A stretch of DNA of 64,000 nucleotides, taken from positions 41,063,501 through 41,127,500 of the forward strand of contig NC_068558.1 of the NCBI RefSeq assembly GCF_022201045.2, read 5' to 3'. Below are positions 48,041 through 59,900 of the stretch, piece by piece (position 1 is the stretch's first letter; every line of letters starts with the position of its first letter). This DNA is from Citrus sinensis (Eukaryota; Streptophyta; Magnoliopsida; Sapindales; Rutaceae). The position numbers and the translations under genes were made by a program. Below the pieces are notes generated by a model, which was given only the letters and a program-made list of their open reading frames with translations, was not told the origin of the DNA and made no database searches.

Positions 48041-50073
48041 TTAGTCGGCTGTCCAGCTTTGCTCCACTATTTCACGCACTCTTCGGTTGTACTCTCGTTT
48101 ATTCTCACTAAACAGCCGAGCTGCTTCAGAATTTGCAGGGGAGTTTGGATTTGGATCACAAAGCAGCGACTGGTAAAGACATATAAGTAGTGTCATGTTA
48201 GAATCATAAATACAACCACTGCGAATCTCACAAGCTCATTTGCTTCAAGATCAACCATCATTTGTACTAAATATCATTTGAAAACCAAGTTGGCAAGTGC
48301 ATACATAACATATTTGAAAGCAATTGACTAACCAATTACACCAAAAAAAATAAAGTTTTGAAATAATGGGGAAGATAATACAGGGGGCCAACATATGGTG
48401 ACAGAATCAATGAAACCTGGTACTAAGGAACATTTCAATTTAATGAAACATGTGTACTAACTAACATTGACATAGCAAAACAGGATAAAATATCCTGAAA
48501 ACCAAACAATGCAACCCTTGTCATCACAAGGCAAATATGGAAATGTTCCAATGCATTTTAGTAAGTATTAGATATGGTACGTACAACAACACTTTTTTGA
48601 AAATTGGATATTGATGATCGTCTTAAACATGGAAGATTCACTTTTTAAGTTTGTTTAATATAACAAAAAATATACATAATGATGGAAAAAGGCCTTCACG
48701 GTACAGAAATGTAAGCCGACAGATGCTTTCGGACATCATGAGCACTAAGATCTTATTAGGTTCAGATACTCTTAGATATATTTAGCCAATAATATCATAT
48801 TTTTGACTTAGTTGAGTATACCATTCAAACTATCTCCTCATTTCCTTAAAATGGGAGGAATTACATATACACGAAACAAAAGGACAAAACAAGTTACCAG
48901 TCATATCATTAGTATCTTCTTTCTTTGATGCAAAAGCACAATTTTCTTGCAAGTTCTCGCTAATCAGGCATTAATTATAAGAAATTAAGCACAGTGAAAA
49001 CATCCAATTTCAATCAATGATAAACAAGAAACAGAATCTCTTTCCAATAGACAAGAATGAACAAGAAAAGTCAAAACGAAGTTTCACCTGGATGGAGGTC
49101 AGTATAGCTGCAACATCATATATAGGACTCCACTGATTTTGTAATATATCCAGGCAGATACTTCCATCCGCATAGACTGATCAAACCATAGGTAAAGAGT
49201 CAGAAATCAAAATCAATCGTTATCAAGACCATGAGCCATAGAATCCCTATAGCACAATAATCAGCAAAATTCAAAGAAAGAATAATAGCAAGAAACTTAT
49301 CATCAATAAAACATTAGCAACAAATTTTAAAAATAAGATAATGACGTACTATTTGGATGAAACATCCGTGAAACGAACCGAACTGTTGGAGGTTTATTCG
49401 GATAATCCTCTGTAAACTGAAGAGTCAACTTGAACGTACCTGGAAAAGTTCAAGAAATAGCTAAAACAACACTTGCAAAAACCTATAACTTTCAAGAAAA
49501 AGAGACGCTATAACGAAATATGATAAGTCATAGGCAATCATGTTACTTAATGGTGGTTCCGGTTTAGTGGGAGTCTTTATTTTAAGCCTACAATGTAAAT
49601 CAAAGCAAGTATACCATAACATACAACCTAACATATGATTAATTACAGAAGCAGATTGTCCACGATTAGGTAACAAAAATTCAACAAAAATAAGCTACAA
49701 TCAAATATTAGGCAAAACCAATAATTCAGCTTAACAAAAGTTTTACATTTTTACAGCTGAATGAAAGTAAAATTAAAAGCATAAATATTTTGTAAAAATC
49801 AAAGATAATCAAATACCCACCTCCGTCCCAGGGAGTATCATCAGGCCTACGAAACATCACCAAATGAAAAACAAACAAGAAAATCAAAAATCAAAACATA
49901 AACCAGAAAAGTTACAAGACAAAAACAAAAGTTAATTAAAACAAATACCCAAAAATAACGGCGTTCCATAACATGATGTTGTTGTCTTGAGGGGCCCCGC
50001 TGATTCCGGCGGGTGGATCTTGCTGGAGGCGCTTGAAGTCCCGCATCAGCCGCTTCTTCGCCGGTGTTGACAT
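48041..50073 (-). CDS. UBC2: Ubiquitin-conjugating enzyme E2, RAD6/UBC2 type (copy B), 5 exons, 152 aa
   Basis: Exons in transcript order: 49949-50073, 49821-49846, 49350-49439, 49088-49176, 48041-48169. Each exon has the same length as its partner in copy A (125, 26, 90, 89 and 129 bases) and the same splice phases. The predicted protein is identical to that of copy A, with the catalytic cysteine in [13 protein letters not shown]. The coding differences I found are all synonymous (for example AAC/AAT, CGG/CGT, CCC/CCT). The introns are shorter than in copy A and have diverged. Both copies have intact splice sites and start codons, so both are probably active. Confidence 0.96.
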
Positions 50074-50225
50074 AGTGGCGTTTTAGAGAGCAAAACTGAG
50101 AAGCGGCTTTTGCAGAGGGGGGAAGGGGGGAGAATGAGAGGAGAAGCTTCTAGAGAAAGAAGAGATCTGGGCAAAATCTTGTGAGGATGCTGCATGCGAG
50201 TTAACAATGACAATAACGGGCCGGG

Positions 50226-52363
50226 GCCGGGGTTGGCTGAGCAGTGAGCACCAATTTTTCTTTTTTTAATTTTAATGTTTAACGATAAAGTTACAAATTT
50301 TTCCACACATTTTTTTAAATTTTATATTGATATTAATTCAATTCGTTTTAGTCAGTGTCCCCACCCCACACACAAGTGGTACACATATGTATTTATCGAA
50401 ATTGACCTTGGCCAAACTCCTTTCCAAAATCGTCTTGCATCCTTCACATGTTCTCTCATTGGAAAGCATGTAGTGCAGCAATACGTCAAACACCAGTACA
50501 CCACCCGCAAAATTCTACAGAGAGTATGAGTATATTGAGGAATTTGATATTATGGATGCATTTTTGTCCATATTTGCAAATTCCTCATTTTCTCGAATGC
50601 TTAGCTCAGCACTCTTGTCATTTAATGATAACCATCAGGGACGATAATGATATTCGCAAGCAAGCCCGTAAATCCATTCACACAGGTCTGTTTCGGGTTG
50701 CGAGCGGGTTTGATATTAGGAATTGAAATCCGCATTATGTTGTGGATGGATTTAGTATTAGGTAAACATCTGATGGATATCCACATGAATTTATGCCAAA
50801 TTCATAGTTTTTTTAATATAATTTTAATTAAAAATAATTAAATCTAAAAGTATATAAATAAAATAAATATAGAGTGCAAACATGTCATGTGTGGTGTGTG
50901 CAAGTTGCAACTCATAATCTAACCTAAAGGAAACCCAAACTATTTCTTTTTCACCTGTGAGCAGCAGCAGTCGCAAAATCTAACCTTCTAAACTATTTCT
51001 CTTTCACCCATAGGCAGTAGCCGCATACCCATTTCTCTTTCACCCCTGAGCCGTAGTCGCACACCCATGAAATTTTCATGGTATTTGTGGTTATTTTTTT
51101 ATGAATTTATATATTTCATACTTAAAATCGAGAATTTGTGTATAATTGATGTTAAAATTTTAATTTTATATTTACGTTGATTAAATTTAGAATTTAATAT
51201 ATTATGTGGAATTTTAGCTTAATAATATAAATTTACATATTGATTTTTATTAATATAACATTTTGACAGTCAAGTCAGTTACCAGACTTTTGGAAACATA
51301 AATTTAGAAGGAGAAAGATTAGAGAGAGAAAGTTAGACTTTTTACTTTTTGAGTCTATTTTTTTTTCTTACATTTTAGTGAAAATGAAAGACATATTTAT
51401 CAACCAAATGAATTTAACTTAAGTCTTAGTTACTTTAATGACAAATGTCATTGTTATTGTGATATTTGACAATACTTATCTTTTAGTACCCATGTTGATT
51501 GACATATGAATATACAAACTTGTCATGGATTAAAAGAAAAAAAAACGTTTTATCCTTAGATTATTTTTACTAAGACCTTGAGATTATAAAAGCCTTCAAA
51601 TTTAAGAGGTTTGTCCTAGGATAAGAGCCTAGAACCTCAATGTCTTTTGAGCTTTGAAATCTTGTTACTTAGGAGAATCATTCTAGATGATTTGTCCACC
51701 ACTTCGTGGATTTAATTAAGAAAAAATTTATTAAATGAACCTTATTGAAATTAAATTTCTTTGGGCCTTATTAGATTTATTTTATTTTTGGTCCAACACC
51801 AACTTCGTTTTAAGATTCAACACTGCTTGCTTTAGTTGGAAAGAGTTCAACTCCCCTTCTTAGTTTGTATGAACTATAAAGTGTAAATTTCTTCATAATT
51901 TATTATATCTAAATTCTTCACCTTTTGGGGTCAATTTAGCTACGCTAATCAGAGTTGACCCCGATAAATTTGTAATCTTTTTTGTTTCATTGTATGTTGG
52001 TGTGTGTTTAGTCCTCTATCTAATACATCCGTATCACAATTGCTTGTACGCTAATTTCCTAATGTGTAGTTTTTTATGTTATTTCGTTAATTTCCTCCAA
52101 TATGACTCGGGGACAGGCTGCTGCAAGTGGGACTGTGAGATCTTGCAATCCAATTAATTGGGCATAGTGATGGACCTGGACTGTATATAAAAGAACTGCT
52201 CAAAGATCGTACAATCTAGCATCGGCAAGGCCAGTGCTTTCTATGTATTTGATTACCATGAGTCCATAAAAACTATATAACATATACTGTAAAATCACTT
52301 AAACTGTTAATTATTAAGAGAGAACTAAAGAAAAATCAAGAAACCCTGAACATAAAACGGAAG
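50226..52363. other. AT-rich intergenic region between UBC2 copy B and the LBD gene
   Basis: No coding exon supported. Contains one small minisatellite (listed separately). The part at 51370-52060 is of mixed composition and may be decayed repeat, but no ends could be recognised. Confidence 0.4.
50939..51066 (+). repeat. Minisatellite, three degenerate units of 37-53 bp
   Basis: Units begin CTATTTCTTTTTCACCTG, CTATTTCTCTTTCACCCA and CATTTCTCTTTCACCCCT, each followed by a GAGC(C)AGTCGCA-like stretch. Intergenic, no coding meaning seen. Confidence 0.65.
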
Positions 52364-53462
52364 TTAATTTGTTCTCCTGTGATTGTGAAGCATCTGATGA
52401 TGATCATTAGTAAACATGATTGGAATCTGACTCTCTTCTTCATCATCTTCGTCGTCGTGGGCAGGCCTTGAAAGTTCATGAAGAGGTTCCATGCTGTGGC
52501 AAGATAGCACTGTCTCAGCTGCAAAGTCGAAGTTGGAAGCAAGGTTGCTCATGTTAATGAAGTTTGTGGAGGCCGAGGAGCTGTTTGAGTAAGCAGGCTG
52601 CTGTTGCTGTTGATGCAGTAATGCAACATGTTGCGGCTGTTGCGGTTGCTGTGATGTTTGGAGAGCGTTTGCCATCACAAACCTACTGTTTAAAAGTTGA
52701 TTTTGCACCATTGTTAGCTCTGCTTGCAGGGAGGCCACCTGCAATTTCATATTCATAATATCAATTGCTTTTTTTAATTCCAGTTTTTGGTTCAATGGGG
52801 GCCAGAAGAATAAATTACAAACTTCAAAGGGCTAAACTAAAAAAAACCTGTAATGCTGAAATGTAAAATTTTCAAAGTAATTGATCAAATTTCAATTAAC
52901 GCCCTTATTTTTACCAGAATTTTGTCACCTTTTATGTGACATTTCTCATGAAGCGGTACGCGCAAGAATTGGTAGTTAATCTACTCTTATATATATAAAA
53001 TAATAGTAATAATTAATTAATTTTTGTAACTGAAACGAGCATTTGGCTTAGAAGCAAAATTAATTACTATCGGCAAATTAAAACCTGTTGCTGCAGAGCA
53101 AGAATGGTGGAAACACAACCGTAAACCGGGTCGGAGAGGCGGGCCTGGGCCTCGTAAGATATAGTAACCACAGCATCTTGCCGCCGGTTCACCGGAATGT
53201 GTAGCAAGAGCTTGGATACATTGCTAGCACCAAAGACTTTGTGCACAGCGGCGAACCGGGCAGCTCCCTGGTCTGAGCCAAAGTGGGGTGCAAAGATGCA
53301 CCCACTAACGCACTTTCTCCTCAAGAACTTGCATGCCCCACATGGAGCTGCTGGTGCAGGTGCTGACATGGGCTCGGCCTCTGGCGAGGGCGCGGTGGTG
53401 GCACGTTTTCCAGCGCCCCTTCGACGGGGTTCGGATATGGGGTCGGGCTGTTGCTCAGCCAT
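52364..53462 (-). CDS. LBD20: LOB-domain (LBD) transcription factor, LBD18/19/20-like, 2 exons, about 250 aa
   Basis: Exons in transcript order: 53085-53462 and 52364-52738, joined in phase 0 after LQQQ. The LOB domain has the zinc-binding block [15 protein letters not shown] (C-x2-C-x6-C-x3-C), the GAS block [21 protein letters not shown] and the coiled region [24 protein letters not shown], which marks class I. The N-terminal extension is rich in Pro, Ala and basic residues. The C-terminal half is Gln-rich ([12 protein letters not shown]) and acidic ([11 protein letters not shown]), a plausible activation region. LBD proteins are plant-only DNA-binding regulators of organ boundaries, roots and vascular tissue. 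Its position next to SUVR3 and this receptor-like kinase supports LBD20 (At3g03760). Confidence 0.9.
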
Positions 53463-54687
53463 TTTCTGGGTTGGGTTAGGCTCAGAGTTTGTTCAAAACG
53501 GAAAGGTGGTGGAGTTGTTACTTATATGTGAGAAATTATGACGCTGGGCACGTTAGTTTCGTGATGGGTAGCATGGTGAATGTGGTAAGCTTCTTTATCT
53601 TTTTCGTTTTTGTCTTTAAAAAAAGAATATGTATGACCACTACAACCCATTTTTGTAAATTCCATATAAATGTGGGATGTATATACACAGACACACACAC
53701 GAATAATGTAATGACCAATATTGCTAATGTTATAATCAATAAACATCGTCGAGTGATGTTACGTTGATAAATACATTGTTGTTCAAATTTTTATCTATTA
53801 GGCTTTGTATGATGGTGCCATGTATGTTGATATGCTCTAGAAGGTGAGCAATCGTATCATGCCAGTGTCATTAAATTGAGATATAGGCTAATACTATCCT
53901 ACCATCGATATTTAAAAGTAATTTTTTTTTTCTGGTATAAACTACATAAATGGCTATTTATGAATAAATCAAAGAACTTATATATCTTCGTATTGACGAG
54001 ATTAAATCTTTTTGCTATTGTCCATGATATATATTAATTAATTATAGTTTGTTTATATAATTTTTTTTTCCTCTACAAAACGTGTATCTCGCTAATTATC
54101 TTTAAAATGTAATTATGATATCAGAAATAAGAGAGGGACGTTATGGTTGGTGAGGGAGGGAGAGATTGAAATGGGAAGAGCCTGAGAGTGTGATGGGCAC
54201 GGGCAAAGGAGGTGTCGGTGGGTGGGTTATGGGTTTAATTAATTAATTAATTAATTAATTACAGGTTTAAGATGAGAAAATTTGAAAAATAAAATAATGA
54301 TGTTAATATTTAAGGTTATTAGTTTGTAACATGAATCATGATACATGAAGAAGGCTGGGTTGTCTTGATGAGAAGGCACAATATTTGTGCTGCCCGTGGC
54401 GTGTGGGATGCTTCACCTCCAACTCCAAGCTTGCTAATGCTAACAGTAACAGAAGTTCCAGACACTTCCAGTAATGCATTTTGCACTCACCCTTTTTAAC
54501 TTTCACTCCTCCTCGACATCCCTACGCAACTTCACTACACATCATTTTTAATTTGCAACATTGAATTCCAAAATTGGGTCTCAAAGATTAAGAAAAATAT
54601 ATACTGGTCCAAGAAGACAGAAGATAATTCTTCTCGTTAAACATATAGAGTAGGGTGAACTTGGGGTAAATCTTGCAAGAGATAGAT
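53463..54687. other. Promoter of the LBD gene and 3' flank of the SUVR3-like gene
   Basis: No coding exon supported. Includes a TTAA-type microsatellite at about 54235-54260 and a short CA/AC tract near 53690. Confidence 0.45.
54235..54260. repeat. TTAA microsatellite
   Basis: About six and a half head-to-tail TTAA units. Confidence 0.9.
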
Positions 54688-56580
54688 TCAAGTATTCTCT
54701 GAAGGCAAGATTCCAAAACAAGAAGTGCTGCCACAGTAACATGGTAGGCCCCTTGGCCTGGCCCTAATTTCCCCGTAGCTAAAAGCAAGCTCTTCACCTT
54801 CTTTTATGTCTTTTGAAGCAAAGAAGCAGAGGCGAGGAAGTATAGATCCTGAGCTTCTCACCAGTGTTGTCGACAGGTTACCACCATCGCAAGAATGATT
54901 AATAAATCGAGCAATGTTTCCAATTCTTGTGGCATCAATGTTCATCCTCAAACAAGCCTTTCCAGATGGAAGGTGCTCCCTTATGACCAAAAGAGCAGAG
55001 GAATTTCTGGGACTCGATGCAAGTCCATCATAGATTTGTTGCCGCCGCCTTGCTTCTTTTGTGGTCAAAAGTTCACCTATTCAAGTAAACATCAACTAAG
55101 ACAATTTCTAACAAATGTCCACAGAAACAAACAATAATTATTTCTTAAATATCCAAGTAACTGAAAATGTTTTACACACTAGACCAATTCAAAGCAATCA
55201 GTTATTACCATAATGTTTCATAAACCCCGTGATGTGGGAAGAATGGAAAGAAAGATAAAAAACATCACCCAAAGTGCCCAACAATGGCTAGTTGAATGGA
55301 GAAAACACAATAGAGAGTCAAAGCTATAACTCAGGAAAAGTAAGCAGCTATATAATGGTAGTCATAAGAAATGGAAGATATGGCTAACGGCAAGCTAAAC
55401 AGCCCTATGGTAGATGCAAAACATAGTGGTTATAGACTCTATTCTACCACGTAGCAGATGTAAAATATAAGCTGTATTAGACGAACAAAATTTGCCTACC
55501 AATTAGGCAAAATTAATCCAAATAATAAGGGATAACAACTATAAGATTTGAAACATGGGATTCGATAATACCGCCATTGAACTAGAATTGTACGAACTGA
55601 AGGTGGTCTTCTTCTTGGTCAAAATAAATAAACAAATGTAATTCCTTCATCCGCACAATCCCATTCTAAAACTATGAACTTATGATTCCATACTATCGTA
55701 ACACAGCAGAAATATAATTCCAACAACGGCACGCGCTAAATCTAATAATAAGTCTTACTGTATCAAATAATCATCAAGCAGATGCAACTAGGCACATGTA
55801 TAATTAAAATCACAAGCATCAAAAACTCTAAACAAATATTACAAAAATGCCAACATACATTTCCATTTTGCCGATACCTGCGTACTCACAGATGAATTGC
55901 CCTTGCTTTATGAATTGATCGGCATATAAACCCCACCCTTTATTCACACTCCTCACAATCTTCAATCTCACCGATATTCCTCTCTGAGTCAACCGATTCC
56001 CACACTCAGACCCGCACCCGCAACTCGGTCCGCACTCACTCACTATGCCCACATCCTCCAGACCCGAAAAACACGGACACCCAAATACCCCGTCACCAAG
56101 TCCCACCTCAAAACACTCTTCACAGTCGCACCCAGATTCACTTTCGTCTGACTCGCAGACAAGACTCACTGAGTCAAACCCGAGTCGACTCAGAGAAGAG
56201 TTGGATTCAGCATCAGCAGCAGCATTGGTGGAGGCCCAAAATTGGCGTGGTGGGAATTGGGCAGGACAAGGAGGAGGGATTATCTGTGATGGGGTGTAAA
56301 TGAAGTAGGCGTAGGGGGTTTTGTCGGCGGCATTGTGAAATGGGATCGGGAAATTCTCGACGGACCTGGAGGCATCGAGAGAGCGGGAGAGAGTGATGGA
56401 TTTGGAGATTTGGGAAAGGGTTCTGCATGTAAGAGATACGTTGGCGAGCTCCCCTGGGGTTAGCCATGGGAGTATTAAGCGAGCCCACTGAAGGAATTGA
56501 TTCTGCTTTTGTTCTTCATCTACTTCGATGGTTCTTTTGTGACGGTTTATCAGCTCCGTCGGTGCTTTGCTGAATGCCAT
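54688..56580 (-). CDS. SUVR3: SET-domain histone methyltransferase, SUVR3-like, 2 exons, about 363 aa
   Basis: Exons in transcript order: 55878-56580 and 54688-55076. I start at the ATG at 56580 (MAFSKAPTELINRHK); an ATG 27 codons earlier in the same frame is less likely, because the known family proteins begin near FLQWARLILPWLTPGELANV. A short F-box-like helix region is followed by a cysteine-rich pre-SET part (CDCEECF, CPCFSG, CGPSCGCGSECGNR). The SET domain has GWGLYADQFIKQGQFICEY, ARFINHSCDGGN (the NHSC cofactor-binding motif) and ELAFSYGE. A post-SET CYCGSTSC closes the protein. SUVR proteins belong to the Su(var)3-9 group acting on histone H3 Lys9. The intron splits the SET domain. Confidence 0.92.
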
Positions 56581-56976
56581 CGAGTTTTCAATGCTGTGTC
56601 GTCTGGAACTCGCATCTCGTTTGTTGTGGTTTTTAAATTTTAGCATGAACAGAATGTACACGCGGAAAATACGATGTCGTTTCGACCACTTGCTCTAAAG
56701 GTCTTAATTGTTATCATTATTAAGCAGAAGCGAAACAATTACATGGGGGTTTCGTGACATAACATGTGGCTTAAGAGATATATGCGAGACTGCTTTTATA
56801 ATTATTTTTTTGGTGACTTTATAACCAAAGTATCCCTGGAAGGCTGGAAGTGAAAAAAATAGTAAGTTAATTACAAGATTGAATACAGGTTGAAAATGAC
56901 TCAATTTCTCTAATGGCTCAATTTTATCATTTTGATTTGAAGGCAAAAATTGGCTATACTCTCGTATATTAACACT

Positions 56977-59900
56977 TCAAAATGTGGTTACAAGACCTAT
57001 GCCTAGCTCTTCTGCAAGCTCATCCCATACTGGAAGGAGTGTGAACAGAACAAGGAATATGGCCACCGTAACAATGCCTTTCCTCCACGTTCCCACCTCA
57101 GTCACATCGTTTAGGCATGGTTTCTCTGGAGTTCTCTGAAAAACATAAGGTTGAAGCCGAAATCAGAAAAGGATTTGAAAGCATGAAAAACATATAATTC
57201 ACCCTTATTTAATTTCACCTATCTGGGTACCTGGCATATTATCACATATAGTCCCCAAGGAAGGGATAAAGGCCCACCAAGCTGGAAGCAAAAAAAAAAA
57301 AAAAAAAAAAACGAAAAAATTAGTTGAGAATATAAATCACCTGTTCAATGATTTAAAAAACAAACTTATCTGAAACGTTAAAGATGCTATATCAAATCAA
57401 AGTAAATCAAATAAAATAGAATGGATGCAGCATTGTATTATGAGCCATCAGCACTAGAATGACCAAACAAAGAAGCATACCACTCCCAATCCAAGCATTG
57501 TGTAAGTTGTCAAGCCAAAACCAATCAGTGCATTTCTTCCAAAAGCACCCTATAAGCACATGCCATCAGTTTGTGCTAAGGGATGGAGATTGTTTCCAGT
57601 CCAAAACTATACCCCTTGATTTAACAAAATGGATATCCCAGTTCAAATAGAAGATAAAAAGGCTACCTGTACAGCTCTTCCACCATCAAGGCACCCCACT
57701 GGAAGCATATTAAAAGCTGTTGTGGTCAAGCCACACCTGCAATAGTAAATTTTATGCGTCAGCATATCTCATAATGTTACAAGTCGAATCAGAGATTCAA
57801 GAAATTGTGGGCTACCAGCCAGCAATCACCAAAGGATGAATTGTAACCGTTGAAGCATGCATTGCTCTGCAAGTTAATAAGAGCAATGTGTCAATAAAAA
57901 TTTTGATGATGCAAGCAAGAATTATTAAGTTTAGATTAGTCATCTGCTAGAGTAATTGAAATAGGAAACACAGCAGTGGCACCAGTGAATTCTTAGTTTG
58001 CCAACTAATATAGTTTTTTGTTTTTTAATAAGTCCATGGAAGCAGAGAAGGGCTCACGTGTAACCAAGAGTGGCTCTGCTGATGAGACCAAGAAGCAATG
58101 AACCTTGAAACAATGTGCTGGGAACCTGCACCAAATCTCCAGCAGCATCTGGATTTGATGAGAGCAATAGGCCAACAACAAACATTGAGAAAGATAAAGC
58201 AGCACCAGCAATCGGACCCGCGAGTGAAATGTCTACTTTTGTACTCCGATCTGGAAGAATGGATTTAAACTACAAAAAGTAATATGTTTTAGTCATTCAA
58301 TTTAGATGATTGATTCTAAGATGCATTGCTTAGACTTGACAACAGATAACTTGCAGAGTTGCAGTTATTTTCCTGAATTCTTTATCTATTGAAGATCAAA
58401 ATCTGAGAACAAGAACACCTGATAGGAACAATGCATTCAGACTTGAAAGTAAAAATAGGCATACGGTTTTTCCAACTTGTTTCAAAGTCTAGAGTCACTG
58501 TCAGATAGGTTTACCTGAGTGATTGCACCAAAGCTGCCAAGAGTAATGTTTGGAATGAAAAAGGGAATGCTTAGTTTTACTTTCTTCGGGAAAGCAGCTA
58601 AAAAGTGACCAACGTCCTGCAAACATTCATCCCACATTTAGCAAGACAAACCACAGCATCGGAATTTAATTAATACATATATGACCAACATTTGATCATA
58701 TCACATGGGGGAAAAACACTAACCAAGAAATAGTTAGAAAAAAAATTAGACAATGCATAATAAAAATTCTGATTACTGTTATATTCCAATCACTAATATA
58801 CATGCTGTGCGATTCTCCGACTGAAAATCCTGAGCATTGAAAAACACCAACATTAATAGTACTGTAATCAATGAACAATATCCATGCATCTGCCAGAGGT
58901 TCAGAAGTGTTCAATACAATGTCAAACATGGCGGTCAAACTATCCATACACAGATGAAAATGAATTACCAAAACCAATTTATGCACACAATCACCATAAG
59001 ATATTAAACTTCACTCCCCAGTATGAGGTTTTCACATCATATATAAAATGCTTTAACAAGTTGACCAAGATAAAGAATGTCAAACCAAACGTGGTAGCAT
59101 TAGCACAATCCCTGTGATTTATTTGAAGGACATTTGACTTCATGACAAAGAATGCTGAATTCAAACTATAAATTAGGATGCTAAGCAATTAACTATACCA
59201 GAAATTTTGGTACTTTAAAAAACAAATAGTTGATTGTCTACCTCAAAAAATTGTCACGTTGTAGTATCACATAGAGCAGTTTCAGGTCCCACCTGCTTAA
59301 CTATCACCCTAAGCATTGGCACCACTGAACAAACTAGAACTAACAGAAGTAGACTACAACGAGACGGACATATCAGAAATTTGAGCACTTCACAAAAACA
59401 TATAAAAATAGAGTACAGAAAGTAGATAAATTTTTGCATATAACACAGCCCAATGTAATGTGGTAGGCAACCAAAATATCCCATGTGCTTATCTAGCCAA
59501 AGCCGAAACAAATGAAATGTTGCTTACATGAAATAGCAGAACACCCAAGACACCATATGCTAGGGGCAAAGCAGACTCTACAAAAGGGTACAGCAGCTCC
59601 ACATTGGGGGGGTCAATGGCATTTGGATCTGTGAAGTATTTTACTACCTCAGGAGGCAGTCTATTTATCTGTTTAATTAACAGTATGAAATCAATATTAC
59701 AAATTTTCAAATAAAAAAGAAAGTACAGATTGACAAACAGTAGATGATGTCAACAAATATAAAGGAAATGGGAATGAATAGAAATATCGACGGCTGCCAT
59801 GGGTCTGCCAAAGTGTATTTGCAATTAGCTAACCTGAGATGCAATTCCTAACTCAACAGAGGAGCCAATGGTCAAAAGGAATAACAAAAAAGCAATCACA

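Larger units (their letters stand above)
45850..50225. repeat. Tandem segmental duplication, copy B
   Basis: Colinear with 39978-44760. It begins in sequence matching the end of the receptor-like kinase gene (CCTTCACTAG against CCTTTCATTAG) and ends in the UBC2 promoter. Relative to copy A it carries about 1.2 kb extra at about 46050-47300. No kinase coding sequence was duplicated beyond at most the last few codons. Confidence 0.8.

Noticed and set aside
50046-50306. 86-codon minus-strand frame overlapping the start of UBC2 copy B
   Set aside because: It is another reading frame over the UBC2 first exon and leader; no similar frame is kept in copy A.
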